Shown here: positions 1 to 5,614 of the stretch, piece after piece
Position numbering within the stretch: position 1 is the first letter of the stretch
Layout of the letters: each line of letters starts with the position of its first letter
Origin: Caldilineaceae bacterium
Lineage (GTDB): Bacteria; Chloroflexota; Anaerolineae; Caldilineales; Caldilineaceae
Length of the DNA: 7,504 nt
Reading direction: 5' to 3'
Assembly: GCA_012032975.1 (NCBI GenBank)
Contig: JAAUPU010000125.1
Coordinates: 1 to 7,504 of the forward strand
Program-made: the position numbers and the translations under genes
The notes under the pieces: model-generated
What the model was told of the DNA's origin: nothing
The model's input: the letters and a program-made list of their open reading frames with translations, nothing else
Database searches by the model: none

Positions 1-1
1 C

Positions 2-778
2 GCCGTGCGAAGCGACGACGTGGCCTTTGTCGTGCTCCTGGCCGGCACGGGCGTGACCGGCGAGGAGATTCTGTATCTCCAAGGCCAGGCGATTCTCAAG
101 GCGATGGGCGCGGGGGCGGCGCAGTTGAAGCGGCAACGCGACATTCAGGAGTTGATGTTTGGCGCCCTCAAGCAGGAGAAAGACAACGACAAGGCCAAGA
201 AGCTAATTCATGAGCGGCTCGAACAAATGGTTAAGACGCTGTCGCCGATCGAGCAAGCTCTGTTTGCGACTCAGAAAAAGGCGCTGGACGGGCAACTCAA
301 GACCATCATGACGCCGTGGTTCCGCTTCTTCCTGACCTACGATCCGCGTCCGACGTTGCGCAAAATCAAAGTTCCGGTCCTCGCGTTGATTGGCGAGAAA
401 GACGTACAAGTGCCGCCCAAGGAAAACCTCGAGGCCATGGGCAAGGCGCTGAAAGCAGGCGGCCACAAGGATCACACGCTCACGGAACTGCCGGGACTTA
501 ATCACCTCTTTCAAACCGCAAAAACCGGGGCGATCACGGAATACGGCCAGATCGAAGAGACGTTTGATAAAAGAGTACATTGCAGTTCGCTACGGCTTCA
601 CTTGGCAGCCAACTCAAAGATACGTGGCGCGCCATCCTTGATCAATTCTTCCAACTCGGCAGCTGTCGCCTCGTATTCTTCATACGGGCCACGAATGGGG
701 TCGGATATCTCGAAGAGTTTGCCGATCATCTCGCTGAGCAAGAAGACGCGCGACGCGATGCGCGGAAATTCGATTTGA
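2..778 (+). CDS. Alpha/beta hydrolase, C-terminal part, 5' partial and 3' truncated
   Basis: This is the C-terminal portion of a serine hydrolase of the alpha/beta fold. The reading frame is open from the left edge, so the nucleophile elbow (normally G-x-S-x-G) lies outside the window. Two catalytic elements are visible: the acid Asp in GEKDVQVP and the base His in PGLNHLFQ (residues about 133 and 167 counting from the GTG at position 5). A helical, Lys/Glu-rich cap segment (residues about 40-100) precedes them. Similarity to the family should continue through TEYGQIEETF and then a short last helix. Here, after base 565, the protein reads DKRVHCSSLRLH and runs antisense through the phosphatase gene to a TGA at 776-778. 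The last 70 or so codons are therefore almost certainly not native. The gene looks cut at about 566-597, either by a rearrangement or by an assembly join. The substrate cannot be told. Confidence 0.75.
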   Translation, partial: AVRSDDVAFVVLLAGTGVTGEEILYLQGQAILKAMGAGAAQLKRQRDIQELMFGALKQEKDNDKAKKLIHERLEQMVKTLSPIEQALFATQKKALDGQLKTIMTPWFRFFLTYDPRPTLRKIKVPVLALIGEKDVQVPPKENLEAMGKALKAGGHKDHTLTELPGLNHLFQTAKTGAITEYGQIEETFDKRVHCSSLRLHLAANSKIRGAPSLINSSNSAAVASYSSYGPRMGSDISKSLPIISLSKKTRDAMRGNSI

Positions 779-1062
779 AGCGCTTCCTTGTGCCCGCGTT
801 CCATCGTCAGCAGCAGGTTGTAGTCATAGATAAAGGAGCCATCGACCAGCCTGGATCGGTGTGCGGAGACGTCGATTCCACGGTTTGCCATGACGGTCTG
901 TACATGGCGAGTGGCCGGCACGTCCTCTACCCCCCAGGTGCCGGCGGAGCCGATCGTCCAGCCTTCCAGTTGCTTTCGAGACGCAAGATAGTCGCGGAAG
1001 AGCGCTTCTGCCATTGGCGAACGACATTGATTGGCGGTGCATACAAAAAGGACTGAAGGCAT
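598..1062 (-). CDS. Low-molecular-weight protein tyrosine phosphatase
   Basis: This 154-residue protein matches the usual length of LMW protein tyrosine phosphatases, which are cytoplasmic enzymes that hydrolyse phosphotyrosine through a cysteinyl-phosphate intermediate. The P-loop is at the N-terminus: the nucleophile Cys8 and Arg14 lie in VCTANQCRSPMAEA, a C-x5-R-S motif. The general-acid loop is DPIRGPYEEY, with Asp121. The ATG at 1062 is preceded by a good ribosome binding site, GAGGTG at 1072-1067, four bases upstream, which fixes the start. It is the last gene of the minus-strand cluster. Relatives such as Wzb and Etp dephosphorylate tyrosine autokinases that drive capsule or exopolysaccharide export, which fits this neighbourhood. 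No Wzc-like kinase is in the window. The arsenate reductase branch of the fold is less likely given the context. The gene is intact, and its stop lies just beyond the broken hydrolase. Confidence 0.9.
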   Translation of the reverse strand: MPSVLFVCTANQCRSPMAEALFRDYLASRKQLEGWTIGSAGTWGVEDVPATRHVQTVMANRGIDVSAHRSRLVDGSFIYDYNLLLTMERGHKEALQIEFPRIASRVFLLSEMIGKLFEISDPIRGPYEEYEATAAELEELIKDGAPRIFELAAK

Positions 1063-1066
1063 TGCT

Positions 1067-1072
1067 CACCTC
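1067..1072 (-). promoter_or_regulatory. Shine-Dalgarno of the phosphatase gene
   Basis: On the minus strand GAGGTG lies four bases before the ATG at 1062. It is one of the strongest ribosome binding sites in the window and suggests that the phosphatase is translated independently of the epimerase, from which it is separated by a long repeat-bearing spacer. Confidence 0.7.
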
Positions 1073-1117
1073 AAAACGATTGATTGCGTTGTCGAACTTC
1101 TACTCGTGGTATCTATT

Positions 1118-1133
1118 GCGGAACCTATTCCGC
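1118..1133. other. Perfect 6-bp hairpin between epimerase and phosphatase
   Basis: GCGGAA, a four-base loop CCTA, and TTCCGC form a perfect short stem in the spacer between the epimerase and the phosphatase. On neither strand is it followed by a T-run, so it is not a standard intrinsic terminator. It may be an mRNA stability or processing element, or chance. Confidence 0.35.
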
Positions 1134-1149
1134 CTTCTCTGGAATAGAG

Positions 1150-1223
1150 CCACGGATTACGCGGACGGCGCGTATGGTACAGATAGACCTCCGTGCAATC
1201 CGTGCAATCCGTGCAATCCGTGG
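1150..1223. repeat. Inverted dispersed repeat with a 9-bp tandem array
   Basis: At 1191-1217 the 9-mer CCGTGCAAT is repeated three times in tandem, followed by CCGTGG. On the other side, 1150-1158 reads CCACGGATT, which is the exact reverse complement of AATCCGTGG at 1215-1223, so the segment is an inverted repeat enclosing about 56 bases. Copies of the ACGGATTGC / ACGGATTAC type are familiar as dispersed intergenic repeats in several bacterial phyla, including Chloroflexota (knowledge from memory). The frameshifted tail of the epimerase reads through it as LHGLHGLHG, which is not expected in that family. The array therefore belongs to the intergenic region and marks the true 3' side of the epimerase gene. 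Confidence 0.8.
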
Positions 1224-2182
1224 TTGACTGACTGGTGGTCTATTGGGACGAACGCGCCTGCATCCAGGCCACCGTTTTTGCGCAGCCCTGTGGCGAATGG
1301 CGCCTGCGGTTCATAGCCGAGCAGCTTGCCTGCCAAGGTGATGTCCGCCAGAGAATGGGGAACATCGCCGACCCGTGCGTTGGTATGCTCGATGCGCGCC
1401 TCGCGACCGATGATCTGGCCAAGCTGGTCGATCAGGTCGAGCAGGGAGTGCCGCTCTCCGCACGCGATGTTGACCACCGCGCCGGCCGCTTGCGGTGCAA
1501 GAGCGGCGCGCAGGTTGGCGTCCACCACGTTGTCGATGTAGGAGAAATCTCGGCTCTGAGAACCATCGCCGTGGACCGTCAATGGCCGGTCGGCGAGCAT
1601 GGCTGAGATGAATCGCGGGATCACCGCCGAGTATTGCGAGCTTGGATCCTGCCGTGGACCGAAGACGTTGAAGTAGCGCAAGGAGACGGTTTCGAAGCCA
1701 TAGAGTCGCGTGAAGAGTTGACAGTGCAGTTCGGTGGCCAACTTGGAGACCGCATAGGGCGAAAGCGGGCGTAATTCCATACATTCCTCTTTGGGCAAGG
1801 CGGGGTTATCGCCATAGACCGACGAAGACGAGGCAGCCACCAACCGCCGAACGCCCGCCTTGCGCGCCGCGTCCAACACATTCAGCGTGCCGATTACGTT
1901 TACTTCGTTGCTGGTGATTGGGTCTCGCACCGAGCGCGGCACTGAAGGCAGCGCGGCCTGGTGCAGCACAAAATCCACGCCCTCGACCGCTTCCGCCACA
2001 AGATGATAGCTGCGAATATCGCCTTCGATAAACTCGATCTGGTCGAGCATGGCGGCGAGGTTCTCGGCTCGCCCGGTAGAAAGGTTGTCCAGCACGCGCA
2101 CCCGTTCGCCACGGGCCAGCAGCGCCTCTACAAGATTGCTACCGATAAATCCGGCGCCGCCTGTTACAAGATACAATGCCAC
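1157..2182 (-). CDS. WbpP-like UDP-sugar 4-epimerase, frameshifted at the C-terminus
   Basis: This is an extended short-chain dehydrogenase/reductase of the NAD-dependent nucleotide-sugar epimerase type. It has the Rossmann motif TGGAGFIG (residues 7-14), the SSSSVYG strand (118-124) and the catalytic pair Tyr143/Lys147 in SPYAVSK. HQAALPSVPRS and GDVPHSLADI closely recall WbpP/TviC-type UDP-GlcNAc(GalNAc) 4-epimerases. It probably interconverts UDP-HexNAc or UDP-hexose in the cytosol to feed the neighbouring glycosyltransferases. The start is GTG at 2182; an in-frame TGA lies just upstream and there is only a weak ribosome binding site. The C-terminus is damaged: after LRK302 the nominal frame reads NGGLDAG and passes into the tandem repeat. 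Removing one base from the A5 run (1275-1279) restores LRKTVAWMQARSSQ and a stop at 1242-1240, giving 313 residues, the normal family length. The gene may therefore really end at 1240. Confidence 0.88.
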   Translation of the reverse strand: MALYLVTGGAGFIGSNLVEALLARGERVRVLDNLSTGRAENLAAMLDQIEFIEGDIRSYHLVAEAVEGVDFVLHQAALPSVPRSVRDPITSNEVNVIGTLNVLDAARKAGVRRLVAASSSSVYGDNPALPKEECMELRPLSPYAVSKLATELHCQLFTRLYGFETVSLRYFNVFGPRQDPSSQYSAVIPRFISAMLADRPLTVHGDGSQSRDFSYIDNVVDANLRAALAPQAAGAVVNIACGERHSLLDLIDQLGQIIGREARIEHTNARVGDVPHSLADITLAGKLLGYEPQAPFATGLRKNGGLDAGAFVPIDHQSVNHGLHGLHGLHGGLSVPYAPSA

Positions 2183-2239
2183 GAAATCTAATCACTTTCA
2201 TATGGATGAGGCGGCGAACTCGAGCGCGTTCATCGGACC

Positions 2240-3439
2240 TCAACGTTCGACGGGTAGCCTCGACGCGCCAACGTCCGCGGCCAGCCCTTTCTGCTCCAGC
2301 AGGCGGGCATACGTACTCTTGACCTTGGCAAAGACCTGTTGCTCGTCAAATCGCTCGACCGCCATTTCTCGCCCGGTCGCGCCCATCCTGGCTGCGTCAG
2401 CAGGGTTGTCCAGAAGCCGCAAAATGGCCGCAGCCAGCGCATCCACATCGCCCAGCGGGACCAGGAGACCGTTCTGCTCGTCAATCACAGCTTCGCGGCA
2501 ACCTCGAATATCGGTGACGATGCTGGGCACACCCATGGCCGAGGCTTCCATCGGTGAACGAGGAAATCCTTCCCGGTGGGAGGGTAGCACGAAGACGTCC
2601 ATCAGAGCAAATAATTCCGGCATATCCTGGCGCATGCCGGTGAACACGCAGGACGCCGCGATGCCGAATTCGTCGGCGCTTTGCGGGGAAAGGGCATCGA
2701 TTTTTTCACGATCATAGGGTCCGATGATCAGAAAGCGCGCGGCTGGGTGGTGGTCGAGCACAATGCGCGCGGCGCGAAACATCTCCAGGATGCCCTTCTC
2801 CGCCACCAGCCTGCCCACAAAACCGACCACCGGCGCACCCCGCGGCAGACCCAGACCGCGTCCTGTCTCATCGATCTGGGCCTGGCTCAAGTGTTGGCGG
2901 TGGAAACGGCGGATATCAATGCCGTTGCCAAGATAGGCAAGTTTGCCCGGCGCACAGATGCCTTCGTTGACAGCCGTATCCATGTCCTCCCGATTCTGGG
3001 AGAGGATCATGTCAGAGCAGCGTGCGGCGATCTTTTCCGTAGCAATATAGAACTGACGCCAGAACGATGGCATATTGTCGTGGAAATAGAAGCCGTGCAG
3101 CGTGTTGACCACAACCGGAACGCCCGCCATACGGGCCGCCAGTTGACCCAGAAGTCCCGGTTTTGGCGTGTGGGTGTGGACGACGCAGAAGCGCTCGCGA
3201 CGCATGATCGTCACCAATGTGGCCAGCGAACGAAGATCCGAGAGCGGTGTGAAATTGCGCGTCATGGGCACGGCGAAGTGCTGAAAGCCTGCTGCCTCGA
3301 TCTCGGGGACGTTCGGCCCTGGCGCTGAAATGCAACTGACTTCGTAGCCACCGGCCTGGATGCTGCGAAGCTGGTTGAGCAGCAGCAGCCGCAGAGAGAG
3401 GTCGATTGTGGTGATGTGGACCACGCTGGGCCTGGACAT
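2240..3439 (-). CDS. GT4-family glycosyltransferase
   Basis: This 399-residue protein is a GT-B fold retaining glycosyltransferase of family 4. The N-terminal acceptor domain (to about residue 190) contains VVHTHTPKPG (87-95) and the strand-loop NTLHGFYFHDN (112-122), common in polysaccharide GT4 enzymes. The C-terminal donor domain has GFVGRLVAEKG (Arg210, Lys215, contacting the nucleotide diphosphate) and the E-x7-E motif with Glu290 and Glu298 in REGFPRSPMEAS. It should transfer a sugar from a nucleotide donor to a lipid-linked acceptor at the inner face of the membrane. The ATG at 3439 is 12 bases after the corrected stop of the GNAT gene, suggesting tight coupling in one operon; no strong ribosome binding site is seen. 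It is followed by a 57-base gap to the epimerase. Sugar specificity cannot be read from the sequence. No frame damage is seen. Confidence 0.92.
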   Translation of the reverse strand: MSRPSVVHITTIDLSLRLLLLNQLRSIQAGGYEVSCISAPGPNVPEIEAAGFQHFAVPMTRNFTPLSDLRSLATLVTIMRRERFCVVHTHTPKPGLLGQLAARMAGVPVVVNTLHGFYFHDNMPSFWRQFYIATEKIAARCSDMILSQNREDMDTAVNEGICAPGKLAYLGNGIDIRRFHRQHLSQAQIDETGRGLGLPRGAPVVGFVGRLVAEKGILEMFRAARIVLDHHPAARFLIIGPYDREKIDALSPQSADEFGIAASCVFTGMRQDMPELFALMDVFVLPSHREGFPRSPMEASAMGVPSIVTDIRGCREAVIDEQNGLLVPLGDVDALAAAILRLLDNPADAARMGATGREMAVERFDEQQVFAKVKSTYARLLEQKGLAADVGASRLPVER

Positions 3440-4530
3440 TTGTGTACGACTTCAAAAAATCTCCAAGATCCCCCAAGGCTCAAATCCCAATCTGACGAGG
3501 AAAGGAGCGAGGGAGCTTCTGAATGGAGGGGGAGTGCAGTAAACGTAACACCTTGACGTGGCGCACGCCAGAAACCGGTCTTGCGTATCACCTGGTGTTC
3601 GACTGTGCCACGGTTGAAGTGGGCGATCACATAGTCGCCCAGCAATTCGCGCACCAGCTCACGCAGCAGACGACGCCCCTGTTCCATGCCGGCGTTGCTG
3701 CAAAATAACTCCGTCAAGACGATCTCCTGCCAGCCAAAACGGTTGTTGGGGCGCAATACGGCAAAGCCAACGAGCTTGCCAGCCTCCCGCTGCGGAAAGA
3801 AGCCGTAGTCGATATGGGGATGGCCACCATATCGCCACGCCAGGTATTCCGTCGAGCGCTGGGTGCGCAGGCCAATCCTTGTGCGCACCTCTTCCGCTGC
3901 CATGACCACCTCTCCAACCTCGTCACCAAAACGGGCGTGGAATTCGGCCCAGGTCAATACACCGGGACCAAAGAAATTGTGCAAGAGCGTGCCGCTCTCG
4001 GGACGTTCTGCTCGCTTGCCCAGGCGTCTGCCGATCATACGCAGCGGGCGGAGTGGTTTGATGAAAAGCGGCCACGCGGTGACCACAGACCAGCCCATCT
4101 TCAGATAGCCAGGCAAGCTCTTGGCATTGGGCGTGTTGTAGATCAGGTCGAAGCCGCGCCCTCGCAGATCGTCGATGGCTTCCAGGGTGAGACGCGTAAA
4201 AAGTCCCTGGCGCTGATATTCTGGATGGGTCGCCGTGTCCACGGCACGGGCGGCGTGGAGCGTTTGGCCATCTCGATCTGTGAACTGCCAGCGCAACAAA
4301 AGGCGCAACGCCGCCGCGCGTTGCGCCTCTTCATCCCAGGCATAGAGACCGACTGATTCGCCAAATGGGTTGGCGTGATGCTTCCACTGCCAGAAATCCT
4401 CGGTCTTGCGGACCGCGCCGCTGTCGCCCAAGGCCACGCGAGTCAGTGGCAACAAGCTGGCCGCAGCCTCTGCCGTGTATGGACGGAGACCCAGGCTATC
4501 TTCCACCTTTACGACGGCAGCGACATCCAT
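3262..4530 (-). CDS. GNAT-family N-acetyltransferase, frame broken near its end
   Basis: This is a GNAT-fold acyltransferase, apparently with two GNAT-like halves. The first half carries the acetyl-CoA loop in ATHPEYQRQGLFTRL (about residues 100-114) and NAKSLPGYLKMGW, a typical strand-5 segment. The second half ends with an AHFNRGTVEHQVIRKTGFW segment. Such proteins are frequent in exopolysaccharide clusters and probably acylate a sugar or amino-sugar; the substrate is unknown. The ATG at 4530 is preferred over the TTG one codon upstream. It lies 21 bases after the kinase stop. As sequenced the frame overlaps the GT4 gene by 178 bases with an unlikely Ser/Cys-rich tail. Dropping one base from the C5 run (3470-3474) and one from the A6 run (3454-3459) gives DWDLSLGDLGDF and a stop at about 3452, some 358 residues, ending just before the GT4 ATG. 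The real gene is thus probably 4530 to 3452. Confidence 0.82.
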   Translation of the reverse strand: MDVAAVVKVEDSLGLRPYTAEAAASLLPLTRVALGDSGAVRKTEDFWQWKHHANPFGESVGLYAWDEEAQRAAALRLLLRWQFTDRDGQTLHAARAVDTATHPEYQRQGLFTRLTLEAIDDLRGRGFDLIYNTPNAKSLPGYLKMGWSVVTAWPLFIKPLRPLRMIGRRLGKRAERPESGTLLHNFFGPGVLTWAEFHARFGDEVGEVVMAAEEVRTRIGLRTQRSTEYLAWRYGGHPHIDYGFFPQREAGKLVGFAVLRPNNRFGWQEIVLTELFCSNAGMEQGRRLLRELVRELLGDYVIAHFNRGTVEHQVIRKTGFWRAPRQGVTFTALPLHSEAPSLLSSSDWDLSLGGSWRFFEVVHKCPGPAWSTSPQSTSLCGCCCSTSFAASRPVATKSVAFQRQGRTSPRSRQQAFSTSPCP

Positions 4531-4551
4531 CAAGACGAATAACCGCGCAAG

Positions 4552-5376
4552 CTAAGCCGCGGCGGCCCGCGCCAAGATCTGGTTGGCGATTGCGGATGCT
4601 TCGCCACGCTTGGTCTTGATGGCGGGTGCATTGGCTACCACCTGGTTGAGGATGGGCAATGAGACCCGCGGGTCGCGGCGCGCCGCGACGGTGTTGTCCA
4701 GCAGCGCCACCAGCGCGCGCCCCGGTGTCATCGAGCGAGGTCGCCAGCTTGCTCCTTCTTCATAGCTGGTGATCAGCACCAGACCCACGGGCAACGGCTC
4801 GCGCCCGGCTTCGGCGCCAAAATGGTCCGGTGTGTATTTGCAGCGGCCCTGGCTCTCGCGCACCGACAATGGGACTGGATAGGGATGGACCCGGCCCGTC
4901 GGATCAAAGACGGCCATGTCGTCCGAATAGTAGGTCGCACCGGCCTTGATCAACTCGGAGACGAGCGTCGTCTTGCCGGTGAAGCTCCGGCCCGGGATGA
5001 CGATCGCCTTGCCCTGCCAGCCAACCACGCCGGCATGGACAAAGAGGTGGTCCTCCTTGGCCCAATATGCGACGGTGATGTGGAGCAGATTCTCCAGCTT
5101 GTCGAGCGCTTCCTCGAGTTCCAGGGTGCGAGAAACTCGGGCCGCGCCGGCATAGAGCAGGTGGTAGTTGCGGCGGCCTTTGTGGCGCGAGACAGGCCCA
5201 ACCCGCAGCGAAAACAGACTGTCCACGACCGGCTCGTCGCTCTGCTCCCACTCCGGCGGCATGAGTGCGGGGATGGCGTCCAGGGCCGCTGGGTCATTGA
5301 CCCGTATGCCGACCGATACGCCATATGCTTTGAAGCTGATTCCTGCCGTCCAACCTAGACGGTCAACTTTCTTCAT
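4552..5376 (-). CDS. HPr kinase/phosphorylase-like P-loop serine kinase
   Basis: This 274-residue protein resembles the C-terminal catalytic domain of HPr kinase/phosphorylase (HprK) without being the classical enzyme. A beta-rich N-terminal part (1-100) precedes HLFVHAGVVGW, the Walker A motif GRSFTGKT (129-136) and YYSDDMAVFD (149-158), whose Asp-Asp pair corresponds to the HprK Walker B/catalytic region. HprK-like proteins phosphorylate serine on a protein or peptide partner; in some lasso-peptide clusters (paeninodin) a relative phosphorylates the precursor's C-terminal Ser. No HPr gene is present here. The ATG at 5376 directly follows the TGA of an upstream small ORF and has no ribosome binding site of its own, so translation by termination-reinitiation is likely. 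The GNAT gene follows after 21 bases. The enzyme class is fairly certain; the substrate is unknown. Confidence 0.85.
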   Translation of the reverse strand: MKKVDRLGWTAGISFKAYGVSVGIRVNDPAALDAIPALMPPEWEQSDEPVVDSLFSLRVGPVSRHKGRRNYHLLYAGAARVSRTLELEEALDKLENLLHITVAYWAKEDHLFVHAGVVGWQGKAIVIPGRSFTGKTTLVSELIKAGATYYSDDMAVFDPTGRVHPYPVPLSVRESQGRCKYTPDHFGAEAGREPLPVGLVLITSYEEGASWRPRSMTPGRALVALLDNTVAARRDPRVSLPILNQVVANAPAIKTKRGEASAIANQILARAAAA

Positions 5377-5475
5377 TCAAGTGGAAGCAGATTCGAGCCG
5401 GGGAACCACGGTCTGTTCAATCATAATGATCAACTCTCCATGATAACTTGGTGCGTTTTGGAACTCTGCGGCCAT
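5377..5475 (-). CDS. Small ORF (32 aa) leading into the kinase gene
   Basis: I do not recognise this peptide. It begins MAAEFQNAPSYHG and ends VVPRLESAST, with a hydrophobic LIIMI stretch in the middle and a Ser/Thr-rich tail. Its ATG at 5475 is preceded by GGTGAG (5487-5482) at six bases. A second in-frame ATG at 5424 has an even better GGAGAG (5439-5434) at nine bases and would give only 15 residues. Its TGA (5379-5377) abuts the kinase ATG, and the two are in the same frame, so a single stop codon separates them. It may be a translated leader that couples ribosomes to the kinase, a peptide substrate of that kinase, or the cut-off N-terminus of the kinase. It shows neither the YxxPxL lasso leader motif nor a PqqD fold. 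Translation is likely; the role is open. Confidence 0.5.
   Translation of the reverse strand: MAAEFQNAPSYHGELIIMIEQTVVPRLESAST
5434..5439 (-). promoter_or_regulatory. Internal Shine-Dalgarno GGAGAG in the small ORF
   Basis: GGAGAG on the minus strand lies nine bases before the ATG at 5424. It is the best ribosome binding site near the kinase and decides between a 32-residue and a 15-residue small ORF. Either way ribosomes would terminate directly at the kinase start codon. Confidence 0.5.
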
Positions 5476-5479
5476 CTAT

Positions 5480-5517
5480 CACTCACCGCCAAAGTGGGCG
5501 AGCGCAGAACGCTCACC
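5480..5517 (-). promoter_or_regulatory. Leader with two mutually exclusive hairpins around a ribosome binding site
   Basis: Reading the minus strand, GGTGAGCG (5517-5510) pairs with CGCTCGCC (5504-5497) in an eight-base-pair stem with one G-U and a five-base loop. A second near-copy, GGTGAGTG (5487-5480), can pair with the same CGCTCGCC through eight pairs including two G-U. This second copy contains the Shine-Dalgarno of the small ORF. The middle segment can thus hide the ribosome binding site or be held by the first copy. This is the layout of a translational switch, though no known riboswitch class is recognised. There is no T-run, so it is not a terminator. Confidence 0.45.
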
Positions 5518-5525
5518 GGTTGCAG

Positions 5526-5531
5526 ATTATA
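5526..5531 (-). promoter_or_regulatory. Perfect -10 box (TATAAT) of a minus-strand promoter
   Basis: The minus strand reads TATAGTATAATC with an exact TATAAT at 5531-5526. Eighteen bases upstream is TTCAAC, a poor -35 with three of six matches. Transcription would begin near 5519, just before the leader hairpin, and would serve the small ORF, kinase, GNAT, GT4, epimerase and perhaps the phosphatase. The local AT-richness contrasts with the surrounding GC-rich DNA. Confidence 0.5.
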
Positions 5532-5614
5532 CTATAAGCCACGGCGAACGTTGAATTGCCCCGTGATGTCGGGGTAGCTTTGCTTTTGGGCTGCCGCCAT
5601 CGGGCCGCACGCGG

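Larger units (their letters stand above)
5476..5614 (-). other. Gap between nucleotidyltransferase and small ORF
   Basis: This 139-base spacer contains the -10 box and the leader hairpins described separately. The part from 5540 to 5614 has no clear terminator for the nucleotidyltransferase: no stem followed by a T-run was found, so some read-through into the kinase unit is plausible. Confidence 0.5.

Noticed and set aside
203..580. Minus-strand 125-codon ORF antisense to the hydrolase
   Set aside because: It is a composition shadow of a recognisable hydrolase reading frame, with no family motif of its own.
1118..1133. Hairpin as an intrinsic terminator
   Set aside because: The stem is only 6 bp and neither side is followed by a T-run.
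1191..1222. Tandem repeat as a CRISPR array
   Set aside because: The units are 9 bp and contiguous, without spacers of CRISPR length.
2049..3328. Long plus-strand ORFs (2049-2717, 2681-3328) opposite the epimerase and GT4 genes
   Set aside because: Low-complexity Ser/Ala/Arg-rich or motif-less translations opposite clear, conserved enzymes.
3814..4356. 180-codon plus-strand ORF opposite the GNAT gene
   Set aside because: No motifs and no ribosome binding site; the minus strand carries the GNAT signature.
5374..5379. TGA between the small ORF and the kinase as a selenocysteine or programmed read-through codon
   Set aside because: No SECIS-like structure is evident, the kinase has an ATG directly after the stop, and reinitiation explains the layout more simply.
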